Source: Plantago major (Eukaryota > Streptophyta > Magnoliopsida > Lamiales > Plantaginaceae). From it: a DNA stretch of 64,000 nt. Location of the stretch: positions 4,101,712 to 4,165,711 of the forward strand of contig CM048841.1 of the NCBI GenBank assembly GCA_026545765.1, written 5' to 3'. The translations under genes and the position numbers were made by a program. A model generated the notes under the pieces. That model was not told where the DNA came from, ran no database searches, and saw only the letters and a program-made list of their open reading frames with translations. Position 1 is the first letter of the stretch. Every line of letters begins with the position of its first letter. Shown one piece after another: positions 47,239-59,135 of this stretch.

Positions 47239-50200
47239 ATGACGTCAGCATTTTCATGGATCAAACCAGACGAAAGTGCAAAATCAGGTCTGGTCAGGAT
47301 CCTCACAGACCGCCCATTCGTGGTGTTTCCACCGCCGCTCCACCGTATCCCCTTCCGGGTCGGCAACATCGTCGAAATTGTCGGCCCTTCTCCTTCCGCC
47401 AAAACCCTAATCCTCATCCAGGTAAAATTCACTCTCTCTACTCTACTGTAATCTACTCCCTTTGATGTATCATTGAAAAATTGTTTATCTTCAGTCAGCA
47501 GTTAATTGCATTTTGCCTAAACAATGGAAGGGCGTGCACTACGGAGGGCTTGACCGCTCGGTCATTTTCATTGATTTAGAGTGTCGATTCGATGTTTTGA
47601 GCCTCTCCCGAGCTTTGAAACACCGAATTAATGGTACTTTGTTTCATCAGTTCAGTTCACTACTCTTTGTTTTTTTCGTAATGCTGTTTACATATTCCAG
47701 GACACACTTGGTTTGAAAGAAATTGATTTGAAAAAATTTCCGATAATTTAAGAGTTCGCCTCCCCCCAACCTCCGAAATAATCCCATATTTATAGTTTCG
47801 CCCCCTGAAATTCAATTCCTGGGTCTGCGGCTATGACTTTTAAATCAAGACAACCTTACTAGCATGTGCTTGCGGATGGTATTTTTGAGGTATAATGAAA
47901 CTTTCTGGTGGAAGGTTTTAACTGATTAAGAGGGATGAACTTTGTTTTGCATATGTGTAAGTTAATTAGACTTAATATTTGTCATTTATAGGAGGAAATA
48001 CTGGCATGAAGTGGTGTGAAGATGGTTATGATAAAGAGTTGTTTGCGTTGTGCATGAGGCGGTTCTTATATTTCCGGTGTTACAATAGTACGGATTTTCT
48101 TGCCACTCTTAAGGTGAGTTGATCTCTGCTCGTGGCTTTTCTTATCCGCCTTGATTTCAGGATTTTTTTAATGGTGAAGTAGTCATTTGAGGTTCATGCT
48201 GCCTTCTCTTTATCAACTCTTTGGAACGAGAAAGGCTTAAATATTCTCGAATATTTTAGTTAGAGTTTCCATTCTGTGATGATAATTTTATATTCCTCTT
48301 GCACTGAGGCTTGACTATATAACACCAATTCTGATTCTTGTCTTCACCGATGTGCTTATCATTTCTGGTTGAGAGGGTCAGAACTTTCTGTCTCTGATGC
48401 TTTTTTTGTCATGACCGAAGTTATCGTGTCTCTAATTTTTTATCATTAATCCATTTGTGCAGACAATGCATTGCAAACTTAAGAAAGAGAAGGAAACACA
48501 ATCTGCTGCAACTTATATGCTTATGATAGACAGGTTTGGATGTCTTAGGAGTGTGTGCCTCTTCGTGGCCATTTTCCTGTTACTAGATCATTGATTGTTC
48601 ATTAAATACTGATCAGTACTCAACCATAATATCTTGTCAAGTCAGTATTGGAGCTTTTTATCGTATGGATCATTCTTTACCATCTTCATCATCATCAGGG
48701 AGCAATGACAGGTGTGTGCTAGTTGTGCTTTCTTGCTTAGTTCTGCTATATTATTCTCAAACTCATTTAATTAGTATTATTCCTTCACTTTTATTATTAT
48801 CATTGGTTTTTTCGAGCATGTTTCCTTTTATATATTGGGTTTGACAAGTTAGGTTTCTTGAAAGTCCTCGGGTGTAAATGGAATACTAATTTCTGGATCT
48901 CCCACATATCAAGATTTAGACTTTTACCTTCAAAATATATAGTAAGGTCACTCTCATACCAATCTTGTGTTAATGTGTTTATAAATTTAGGATTCATTAG
49001 AGCTATTAAACTACCTTCGTAGTCAAGTGGATGTTTATACATATCTCACATGTCATTTTTTTGTTGCAACTAACTTTATATTTACGAAGGTAAACAATAC
49101 TTTTCACACTGTCCAGAACCTGCATTCCGTTTTAGTTTCTCTATTTTTTGCATATACGATACCTTGATAATTGCTTGTGTATATGTTTCCTCTCAAAGTT
49201 TTCAGGCCTTTTCTTTTCAGTTTGAGTAGTGAGAATGAATCTCACTTTAATCCTTTACTTTCTTGTGCAGGAAGAGCCTCTCTATTCAAAGTATAGCTGA
49301 AACAGCTGTTCAGGATATCCAAAGTATTCTTCTGCAGCATCCCATGATTGTTTTAGTAGCCAAAACAGCTCTGTTTGGCAATAAACGGTCGACAAATGAA
49401 GTGATAAGGTTGGTTGATGTTCAATGGGGTACATTTACTTAATCTGGTCGGTTGATGGATTTACATAAAATCAGTGAGTGGATTTTCATGCCTCCTTAGA
49501 AAGTACTTGTGCCATGATTTAAATTTGGTGTGCACACACTTATTTAATTTTAAGTTAGGCTTATGAACCTCTTCTAGCACTTACATGATAGAACAAAGGA
49601 TCAAGTGAGATGGCATGATAATCAACTATTGGCTATGGCTGTTTATACATTTTGATAATGTTCGTATCATAAGTTAGCCCTTTATGAGCACCTAAATATG
49701 TTTGGCCAAGTCTTTGGAAAATGTTTTGCATTCTGTATTTGTCACTACATAGCTTCTGAATCTAAACATTGGCATTTCTTATTTTCAGAAATTCAGGGAA
49801 GTTCGAAAGCACATTTGATGTACAAGGTCAGGGGAACCCAACTCATCGAGAGTATATGCCTTCAGTATGGCAGGTAAACTCATTTTTGTTAATCTTAATG
49901 CCTAAACATATTGATACAGTTTCTCTGATTGTTAGAGTCTTCTTATCATCAACTCCTACCCAAACTAAACAAAATAGTAAAGAGCCAGTGTTTGCTGGCA
50001 CGAATTTGCTGTTTTCGGTGAGTTATTTTCACGTAAGATGTTTTTTGTTAATCTTAATGCCTAAACATATTGATACAGGACTTGTATACATAATTGAAGT
50101 TTGTTTAAATCCTTTTCCAAATATGCCATCTGTAAAATTTCCATTAGTCACAGATAGGAGTGCATGTCAATTTACCAGATGGTGATGTTGCTGTATCTCT

Positions 50201-50737
50201 AGCTTGGGGCTTGATTTTGTCAATTTCATCTTTTTTTAATTGAGTTGTTATCTGTGGAACCGGGAAATGGATGAATCTAGCTTGAGAAAACTTCAGAATA
50301 CATGTATGCATTGTATGGCTTGGTGCCCATCTAATTCTGTCAGTATATGTATAACACGATTGCAGGTATTAGTAATCTGTGATTTTTCTTCCCTTCTATC
50401 ATTTTTTGGTTTTTACTTTACCATGAAAATTGAATTCGTGTACCAGTTTTTCTATAATAATGTCAACTATGAACCTGAGCCTGTTCGTCCCTTTTGTCTT
50501 GGCTGCAGTCCTTTGTTACACACAGAATACTTTTACAAGTTTCAGGTTCATTACCAAAAAACTCTTCCCAACTTGTGATTTGTGCTGGCCTGTTCATGTG
50601 CTTGTTGATGACCTTGTTTTTTGTGATGTAATGCAGATTCTAATGGAAAGCATAAGATGCATCCAACGTTCTCCACGGAATGGTTATTACCATCATTGAA
50701 GTTGTCGGACAAATTTGTGGTCAATGATGTATGGTAA
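47239..50737 (+). CDS. XRCC2: DNA repair protein XRCC2 (RAD51 paralogue)
   Basis: RAD51 paralogue acting in the BCDX2 complex in homologous recombination. Exons: 47239-47421, 47495-47633, 47992-48113, 48463-48533, 48646-48711, 49271-49408, 49789-49873, 50154-50181, 50637-50737. All introns are GT-AG with matching phases, giving 310 residues, in the plant XRCC2 range. The N-terminal part has P-P-L-H-R-I-P-F-R-V-G-N-I-V-E-I-V-G-P. A Walker A at 49-56 reads G-P-S-P-S-A-K-T, with Ala in place of the usual Gly before Lys. H-Y-G-G-L and F-I-D-L-E-C-R-F-D follow, then a Walker B-like Y-M-L-M-I-D-S-I-G-A-F-Y. The C-terminus has T-E-W-L-L-P-S-L. Exons 1-7 are secure. Exon 8 is a 28-nt micro-exon and the join there is uncertain (see findings). 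Confidence 0.88.
49883..50078 (+). repeat. Direct repeat within intron 7 of XRCC2
   Basis: A 36-38-bp stretch containing gttaatcttaatgcctaaac and ending atattgatacag occurs at 49883-49919 and again at 50041-50078. Each copy is preceded by a gtaa donor-like site and ends in an AG acceptor-like site. Confidence 0.9.
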
Positions 50738-51351
50738 TTAAGCTTAGAGTAAATAATCATGTTGTTCTAGTGATTTTTCGTAATTATTCACCTTTCAGAA
50801 TTCTTTAATCCACAGGATGGTTGTTTAGTTATTGTCTAAGGACGTTGGTTTCGATATCATCAGATCCAGGACCATGGAAGCTGGTTGTGCTTAGATCCTT
50901 ACTGTGAGATGTGCCTAATTGGTAACATAATTTGATACGTATATATATGTGTTTGTGTAAAGAAATATCTTTTGAATGTTACATATACGAGCTGGGTAAT
51001 TATTAATTGTTACACATGATGCTCCCTATCGCTTTCTAGATCTGGATTGCCTTAGTGATGATGAATGCTACTCAGTGCTTTGTTTTGGTAGTATGATTTT
51101 TAATGGAGAGATAGTTGGCTTAATCAAGACTAATAAAGAATTGAAACAATGTGGATTGCCTTAGTGATTGTGAATGATAATTGTTGCTCAATGCTTTGTT
51201 TTGTTAGTGTATGGTTTTTAATGGATTGACAGTTGGCTTAATCAAGACTAATAAAGAATTGAGACAATGTGACCCCCTATACATCTAGCTCTTGTATGCT
51301 TAGCTTCTTATGGTTGAATTTCACTCTAGAGATTTGAACCATCTATTTTCC
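50738..51351. other. 3' flank of XRCC2 with a tandem duplication
   Basis: 3' UTR and spacer. A roughly 105-115-bp unit is repeated at 51045-51150 and 51151-51268 (gattgccttagtgat...ttggcttaatcaagactaat...caatgtg). It ends in the 10-bp target duplication of the next element. Confidence 0.6.
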
Positions 51352-51739
51352 GGGAGAATGGCATTTTTAGTTCCAGAGTTTACCCCAAATGGCGTGTGCA
51401 ATAACCCGTTTGGTGGTCCTGTGATCATTGGTCTTAAAGTTTTCAAATTTTGGCGTCGTCATTTTCTTTTTGACGATGCAAGTCAACGATTTTATCCCGA
51501 CTTTGACTTACACATCACATGACACCTCACCCTCGATTAAAAATAAATCAAAAATAAAAATCAAAAATTAAAAAATTAAAAGAAAATGTTAAAAAAAAAA
51601 AATAAAGAAATGTTCATCTAATTCAAATTCCTCTTCTCTCTTCTTCTTCTTCCACCTCTCAATCGACATTCGCCGGAGGCCACCCAAGCCATCCACCATT
51701 CACCTACCTTCCTCCGCCGTGCACCACCACCACAAGCCT

Positions 51740-51912
51740 ACCTCACCAAAGCCTCTGACGCCTTGCCTTTACCCTTATACCTAACCAACAGCATTTTCTT
51801 CACTCTCTTCTTCTCCGTCGCCTACTTTCTCCTCCACAGGTGGCGTGACAAGATCCGCAACTCGATTCCTCTCCATGTATTGACCCTCTCGGAGCTGGCA
51901 GCAATTATTTGC
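51740..51912 (+). pseudogene. Captured HMG-CoA reductase N-terminal fragment
   Basis: It translates to [14 protein letters not shown], then [17 protein letters not shown], then [10 protein letters not shown] and L-S-E-L-A-A-I-I. This is the first membrane segment and following loop of plant HMGR, the ER enzyme that makes mevalonate. About 57 codons remain open, followed by unrelated sequence. No catalytic domain is present, so no enzyme can be made. Its transcriptional direction is + within the element. Confidence 0.85.
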
Positions 51913-51914
51913 CT

Positions 51915-52250
51915 GGATTTGTAAATAAAAAACTTGAGCCTTCTGTTTCTGACTTGGAAAATTCCTGCTGTGAATCACTTTCCCAACCTTATAATCTTAA
52001 AGCTTTAAGATGTTTGTGTTTGTGTATCCAACAAGAATTCTAATACCAGAACTTTGATCTTCATTTTCCCAGCCACAAAAGAAATCTCACTGCGAATTCA
52101 TGGTCTGCGACTAAAGTGGAAATCCATGCTCCTGTGCTCAATAGGTTCATGTCCTCTGTCATTAGACCTTGTCGTTTTGACTACACCATTGATATTCATG
52201 GTGCCAAGCTTGAAAAGTTCTGTTCTCGTGATCTTCTTTCACAGTTTTGA
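51915..52250 (+). other. Further coding-like segment in the Pack-MULE, source not recognised
   Basis: Two stretches read well on the + strand: [18 protein letters not shown] near 51910-51965, and E-I-H-A-P-V-L-N-R-F-M-S-S-V-I-R-P-C-R-F near 52114-52180. They may come from one or two other host genes, but I cannot name them. Confidence 0.4.
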
Positions 52251-52571
52251 TTGAGAGGTGGAAGAATAAGAAGAGAAGATGAGGAATTTGGATTAGATGC
52301 ACATTTCTTTATCTTTTTTTTTTTTTTTAACATTTTCTTTTAATTTTGTAATTTTTGATTTATTTTTAATCGGAGTTGAGGTGGCATGTGATGTGTAAAG
52401 TCAAAGTCGGGATAAAATCGTTGACTCCGGTGCCACGTCAGCAAAAAGGACCACGGACGCCAAAATTTGAAAACTTTAGGACCAAGGATCACAGGACCAC
52501 CAAACGGGTTATTGCACACGCCATTTGGGGTAAACTTTGGGACTAAAAATGCCATTCTCCCTCTATTTTCC

Positions 52572-52814
52572 ACCAACTCTCGGCTGATTTCGTATGTCCC
52601 CAAGGAAACCGGGAACCTTATTCTCCCACCTTGCACAAACAAGCTGGCTCGTATAATGATGAACTTTGAGAGCAAGAGAACCTGTAACGTAGTTAACGTG
52701 TTCATTTGTGGGATCACAGGCTAGCAGATCTAACCACTCCTGCAGCCTTGAGAGAATCTGTTTGCTCTTCATTCATATGGCTCTAATTTTATTGTTTCTC
52801 CATATTTGAAGCTG

Positions 52815-52855
<41 letters not shown>

Positions 52856-53388
52856 ATGCACTATGGCCTAGGGGTCAACATTTTAAAGAATCCGTTGATA
52901 GATCCTCAACATATGCCATCGGACACATTCTCCAAATGACAATGATGGTAATTCTTTGTGTTGGTGTTTATGGCTCCACCGGAACAAGATTGCACACGGT
53001 GTTTATGGCATAACTGGAACAAGATTGCACACATTGAAGACGGGTACCAATCTCAGTGATACTTATTTGCAAGGAGACTATATACACTGTTTCCGGACTG
53101 CCTGGTAGTCAGATTAATACGTAACTCAAAGATATACGAATATTAACACAGATTCCTTAAAGTAAATACGCCCTCTCACCTATGGTGTTTGAGAAGTTGA
53201 ACGTTTGCCCTCTCACCTATGGTGCTTGAGACGTTGAACGTATGCCTCCCAGGATACAACGATTAACTAAAATTACTAGCCGCACAAGTTAGCAATTTCC
53301 GGCAAACTGAAACGGATGCTCGGTTTATGCCAAATCAAGGAAGGAGAAGAACAGTAAGAAGAGGAGAAAGGCTAATTTTGTGCCTTGC
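52572..53388. other. Spacer between two Mutator-like elements
   Basis: It contains a T homopolymer of about 42 bases (52811-52853) and short direct repeats: ggaacaagattgcacac twice near 52981-53035, and gccctctcacctatggtg twice near 53170-53225. No gene seen. Confidence 0.5.
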
Positions 53389-53389
53389 C

Positions 53390-54216
53390 TATGTTTTAAA
53401 ATTCGGATCGGGCCGCCCGGTCAGACCGGTTAAACCGTGAAACCGGTGCAGAACGGCCAGATTGAAGCCAATAAGCCGTCCAAAAACCGGTGGAAACCGG
53501 TGATCCGGGAACCGGTGAACCGCCGGTTTCCACGGTTTTGGAGAAGAAAAAAAAAAAAAAAAAGAGTTTCAAGGGTTGTTTTGCAATCCTCTGATCATCA
53601 CCGAGTTCCAGGTTCGAATCCATGTCTCGACTTCTTCTATTCTCCAGCTCCTCCTTACTCCTTGTTGCGGATCTAGCTATTAAGTGATTGAATGAGAGAG
53701 GAACAACAATTCTAGTAGGAAGTGAAGCATTAGAAAAGAAAACAGGAAGTAATTTTGATTTCAGAGAAGAAGACTTGGTAGAGAATTATGGCAATGAAGG
53801 AAAAGAAGGAAAAAAAAGATGTGAGATATGGCACAAAATTGAGATTTGAGAAGGAAAGGAAGGAGTCGAAGAAGATGAAAGAGTTTTTGACTTTTTTAGG
53901 CTAAAATTGAGATCTAGAATGAGGATTGGAATTTTGTATTTTTTTTTTTTTTTTTTTAAAGGTTTCATGGTGGGACATTACACAAAATAAAAATGAAAAT
54001 GTAAAATGATGAGTTTTATAAAGGGTTCCCTTTTATATAATCCTCCCGTTCATATGTGAAAAATTTAAAATAAGCGATAAAAAAATAGAAGTGTCAAATA
54101 ATATACTCTTATTGGTAAAATGTGGATAAATATAATATTATTTTTAGTATCTATTGTGTTTGAGACAACTTACCTTTTTAGTAATGTATAAAGTTATATG
54201 ATATGGCTCAATAGTA

Positions 54217-54268
<52 letters not shown>

Positions 54269-55252
54269 GCGATTTACATCTCACCACCTTTTTAGATAGT
54301 GAATAAACGTTTGGATCCCTAACGTTTCACAATTTACGAAGAAGGACAAACATTGAACTGCATCAAAATTTTATTTACATTGAAGTCCAAAAGTCAACTT
54401 TGCTGATGAGAGAGAGTGAAAAAATCATTTTCTTTGTAAAAAATGCCCCTGAGATCTATTATCTTTTTTCTGCCTTTTCTTTTTTCCTTTTCTTTTATTA
54501 TTGTCGTTTCCTTTTCCATTGTTCAATATTAATTCAGTGCATACATTACAAAGTTGAACGAAATCTGATTATCATCAAAGCTCTTACACCCTTTCCGATT
54601 ATCCTTCGGATACATCACAGTTCCAGCTAAAGTTCCTCCATATTGCGGAATCCCAAAGTTGCCAATAGCATTGTCATGAGTTCCTTTGATACTGTCAGGT
54701 GACGTCACCCTCAGTCGTTTTTCCACGACGAAACCCAATTCAAACCAAAATTAGTGAAATAGAGCCAAAGAAGATTATGCTTTTGATCGAAGCGACCCAT
54801 TTGGTTTAACTTGGAGAAGAAGCAAGCAGATTCTTCAATTTGGGTGGAATCACAGTGGGTTTGGGTTGATTTTGGGTTTTGGAGAGTAAAGGAAAGTAGA
54901 TGAATCGGGAAGAAATGGTTGAGAGAGATTAAACTGTCAGTCAAGAAAAGAAAAGAAAAGAGAAGAGAAGGTGAAGAATAACAGAAAATAAAAGAGAAGA
55001 AGATGAAGATGGCGAAGATGAAGTTTTTATTTCTTCTCACATTTTCAAAGAAATGTTTTATTCCTTTTTTCAACATATCAATTTTACATGAAATGTTTTA
55101 TTCGGGGTTAAATGGGACATTCTACACAAAGTCAACATTTTCGCTGAAAAATGGACTTCAATGTAAATTTTGAAACAATAGGGACCCAAACGTTCAAGGA
55201 GCATCTAAAAGGGTTGTTGGACGTAAAATTCCCATATACTATATATATAGAT

Positions 55253-55292
<40 letters not shown>

Positions 55293-55543
55293 CTGAATGA
55301 TATGTTAAATTGTATATAATTATTGTTCATGAAAATCTATGTTTAGTTTAAGAACATTTTATGTTTAGTCTTTTTGCTATGATATTTTTTATTTATATGT
55401 GTGTGCCTATATATAATATTATAAATATTATTATGACGTCATACCGGCTCAAAATGGTCCAAAACGATCAAACCGATACGACCCCGATCCAACCTTTTTT
55501 GGGGGTGGCCAGCTTAACTCTCTGGCCGGCTTTTAAAACATAG
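53390..55543. mobile_element. Mutator-like element with captured vacuolar sorting receptor fragment (about 2.15 kb)
   Basis: Left end tatgttttaaaattcgg and right end ccggcttttaaaacatag are inverted and resemble the termini of the 28461-31531 element. Subterminal DNA on the left is rich in accggt repeats. Flanking 9-mers (tgccttgcc and ttccttact) match at six of nine positions, consistent with an aged target duplication. Nested features are an A run (53551-53567), a TA microsatellite (54222-54266) and a CA/TA microsatellite (55252-55290). No transposase. Confidence 0.7.
54552..54735 (-). pseudogene. Captured vacuolar sorting receptor (BP-80/VSR) N-terminal fragment
   Basis: The minus strand reads [35 protein letters not shown], then Y-P-K-D-N and G-C-K-S-F-D-D, ending near Q-I-S-F. 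This is the start of the luminal protease-associated domain of plant VSR proteins, which sort cargo to the vacuole. The fragment corresponds to the first coding exon. An upstream stretch (54802-54736) may be the matching signal-peptide region in a shifted frame. Later exons are absent, so it is a gene fragment and cannot make a receptor. Confidence 0.85.
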
Positions 55544-55679
55544 TTCCTTACTGATTTATGAGACCATTTTATAGGTGAAGAACAAAGGTAACAACTCATT
55601 TGTTTTAATTTTGTAATAGTCAGCAACTAATGTTAGATATGATTACAAAAATCAAATATGAGATCATGGCTGCAACTAA

Positions 55680-56199
55680 TGTTATAACTCCTCAGCAGTT
55701 ACAAAACAAGAAATTAAAACAAAGTTTCTGGAAGGATCAACCAGACCGGTAGCAAAACGTTGGCTCACGCGGGCTAGTCGTTTGTGCCTATTTCGATCCG
55801 ACATTCGTGTACGCAGGTCGCACGCGCCTGCTCGCACCCAAGTCCCACTGGTTTCAGTACAAATCTGGCCAGGATTTGCACCCCCTTGCGCGCCCGTGTA
55901 GAGAGTATTCCATATCACACTTGAACAAGCAGTATGGTGCAATTGGTTATAAACTAGAAATGACTTTCATGTGCTAGCAATGTGGGATAAACCCACGTAA
56001 CCTTCCAAGTTTGAGCACTTATTCCTCACTTACCCAAGGTCCATTTTGGGCATGCAATATATCAATTCGAAGCTCTTACATAGTAGCTTACGACTATATA
56101 TTTTGTTTACTTAATTAATGAATAATTAAGAAGTGGTCTCCTAGCAAACATACCCCACAAGGCATTGTTTACTACAAGTTTTTCTTCACATTTCCAACA
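55680..56199 (-). repeat. Copia 3' LTR (about 520 bp)
   Basis: On the minus strand it starts TGTTGGAAATGTGAAG, directly after a TGTGGGAGA polypurine tract (56200-56215), and ends with TTATAACA. This gives the canonical TG...CA ends. The outer limit (55680) rests only on the dinucleotide and is less sure than the inner one. Confidence 0.65.
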
Positions 56200-56724
56200 A
56201 TCTCCCACATGAAGAAAAATTCTTGTTGCATAATCCTACGATCGAATACCTGCATAGGATAGGTAGGTGTTACCACCTTTGAACCCTCCCTTGTATGAAT
56301 ACACCTTCCTTACTGGCTGACAGTAGACGTGATGTCCTTGAACTGCTCTGCCGTTTGTGTAAACGATAGTACATTCCACACAGATTCTCTCTGGCATCGT
56401 TCCGTTCTCATGGTTGTGTTCATTTTGGCCATGAAACACCTTTCTTGGTTCTGCAAGAGTATGCAAGAATTCGGGATCCAATTCTTGTTGAAACGGCCCA
56501 CACTTCACTCTTACATAGGTGATACTTTATCACGTGTAACTATATTACTAATAAGAATCATTAAAACCCACATGGTTAACCTCTTTACGTTTCGTCACTG
56601 TATAGGTAAACCCCCACAATGAACTCCTCATCGATACAATCAGGTTGTCCCTTTGAACCTAGATCTTGGGATCTCCAGTCAACTCGGTTGGGTTTTCCTT
56701 CGCATCAATCATTAGTTAAAGTCT

Positions 56725-59135
56725 TCAATCCCATTCCAAGTTTCCAACCGAAGACTTTACTATCATCTCACGACTTAACCCTTTGGTTAACGGATCCGCT
56801 AAATTATCTTTAGACTTAACGTAGTCTATAGAGATAACACCAGTTGTGAGAAGTTGTCTAATGGACTTGTGTCTACGACGTATATGTCTAGACCTACCAT
56901 TATACATATTATTTTATGCCCTACCAATTGCAAATTGGTTATCACAATGCACACGTATAGCTAGCACAAGTTTGGGCCAACTTGGAGGACTTTCTAAGAA
57001 AATGCATAGCCATTCGGCTTCCTCTCCACAAGAGTCCAACGCAATAAACTCAGCTTCCAACGTGGATCTCGCTATGACAGTCTGTTTAGAAGACTTCCAT
57101 GATATTGCTGCTCCTCCGAAGATAAAGACATATCCACTTGTGGATTTAGCATTCTTAAAATCTGAGATCCAGTTGGCATCCGCATATCCTTCCAGCACAG
57201 GAGGATATCTAGCATATTGTAGTCCAAAATCACGAGTAAACCTCAAATACTTTAATACTCTCATTATCGCATTCCAATGATTTACTCTTGGATTTTTCGT
57301 GTAACGACTCAGTTTGCTTACTGCAAAAGCAAGGTCTGGCCTTATGCAGTTCATCAAGTACATTAGGCTTCCGATTATCCTAGAGTACTCAACTTGAGAC
57401 ACTCCCAAGCCATTGTTCTTTGCAAGATGAACGTTTTTCCAGTGGAGTTCTAGCTGTTTCAACACCATCTTTGTTGAATTTCTTAAGAATCTTGTCCACA
57501 TAGTGAGACTGATTCAACATCAACCCATTCGGTGTTCTAACAATTTGAATCCCAAGGATTACATCAGCTAGGCCCATGTCTTTCATATCAAATTTGGATT
57601 TCAACATATCTTTCGTAGATTTGACCATTTTATCATTACTCCCAATGATAAGCATGTCGTCTACATAAAGACATAAAATGACATAGCCATGTCCAGTTTC
57701 CTTTATGTACACACATTTGTCACTTTCGTTAATGACAAACCCATTCTCCATCATGACATTATCAAATTTCACATGCCACTTATTTGGTGCTTGTTTCAAG
57801 CCATACAAAGACTTGACCAATTTACAAACCTTCTTTTCCTGACCAGGTGCAGAAAAACCTTCAGGTTGCTCCATATAAATTTCTTCTTCTAAATCACCAT
57901 TTAGAAAAGCAGTCTTTACATCCATCTGATGCACTTCAAGATTGCTTAAAGAAGCAAACACAATTATCATTTGGATAGATGTTATCCTTGACACAGGAGA
58001 ATATGTGTCAAAATAGTCCTGACCATGTTTTTGGCGATAACCTTTAATCACCAGTCGGGCTTTATACTTATCAATAGTTCCATCAGCCTTCAGTTTCCTT
58101 TTGAAAATTCACTTGTAACCTAGTGGTTTGCTCCCTGGAGGAAGATCCACTAGCTCCCAAGTATTGCAAGATCGACTCAATTTCACTATTGATTGCCTCT
58201 TTCCACAAGGGTCCTTCCGTAGAGGTCACAGCCTCTTGATAATTTTGAGGTTCAGTCTCTAGCATGTAAGTCAAGAACTCAGGACTAAAGGATTTTTTCT
58301 GTTCTTGCACGTTTGCTACATCTTAGTTCAACCTCTTCTTTATCACTTTCTTCATTATGTTCTTGTGTGTCATCATGTGTCCGTTTAGAAGAGCTGTTTG
58401 CAAGATCTTTTAACTTTCTACATGGAAACACATCTTCAGAGAATGAAGCATTTCGTGATTCCATTATCGTATTCTTGTGGACGTCAGAAATTTCAGATTT
58501 CACCACCAAGAATCGATAAGCACTACTGTTATGTGCATATCCAACAAATATGCAGTCTACAGTTTTAGGTCCTACCTTAACCTTCTTAGGTAAAGGAACC
58601 ATCACCTTAGCAAGGCACCCCCACACTCGCAAGTGTTTATAAGAAGGAGCTCTTCCATGCCACAACTCATAAGGGCTCTTGTCAACCTTCTTTTTTCAGA
58701 ATTTTATTTAAAATGTAGTTAGCTGCCAAAACAGCTTCACCCCACATTCCTTGATTCATTCCAGAAGTGATTAACATGGCATTCATCATTTCCTTTAAAG
58801 TACGGTTCTTTCTTTCAGCAATGCCATTTTGTTGCGGTGAGTAAGGAGGAGTGGTTTCATGTTTAATACCACTAGAAGCACACAACTGTTCAAGTGGAGA
58901 AACATATTCTCCACCACGATCACTCCTTATCACTTTGATCTTCTTGTTAAGTTGATTCTCAACTTCATTCTTATAGAGAACAAATTTCTCTATAGCTTCA
59001 TCTTTACTTTTAAGAAGATACACATAACAGAACTTAGTGCTATCATCTATAAAAGTTATGAAAAACTTATTGCCCCCACGTGTTGGAGTTGATTTCAAAT
59101 CACATACATTGGTATGTATTAAATCAAGAGGTTGT
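56725..59135 (-). pseudogene. Copia pol: integrase core, reverse transcriptase and RNase H (frameshifted)
   Basis: Integrase core (about 59120-58682) has F-I-D-D, S-D-R-G-G-E-Y and Q-Q-N-G-I-A-E-R, i.e. the D,D,E residues. After a break, 58665-58285 carries W-H-G-R-A-P-S-Y-K-H-L-R-V-W-G-C and the integrase tail. RT (58051-57430) has D-V-K-T-A-F-L-N-G, Y-G-L-K-Q-A-P and the catalytic Y-V-D-D. RNase H (57480-56725) has [22 protein letters not shown] and D-N-L-A-D-P-L-T-K-G. Frameshifts lie near 58675, 58300, 58070, 57440 and 56910, so the polyprotein cannot be made. Confidence 0.9.

Larger units (their letters stand above)
51352..52561. mobile_element. Pack-MULE: long-TIR Mutator-like element with captured gene fragments (1210 bp)
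   Basis: The ends are long inverted repeats of about 315 bp: gggagaatggcatttttagt on the left, its complement on the right, extending inward to the ccacctctcaatc region. Both ends are flanked by the 10-bp direct repeat tctattttcc (51342-51351 and 52562-52571). Long TIRs with a 9-11-bp duplication define Mutator-like elements. The interior (about 51667-52247) holds no transposase but contains an HMG-CoA reductase fragment and other coding-like sequence, which makes it a Pack-MULE. Confidence 0.88.

Noticed and set aside
51740..51912. HMGR gene at this locus
   Set aside because: Only the N-terminal membrane part is present, inside a transposon with long TIRs; the catalytic domain is absent.
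54552..54735. Vacuolar sorting receptor gene at this locus
   Set aside because: Only the first-exon region is present and no further exons follow on the minus strand.
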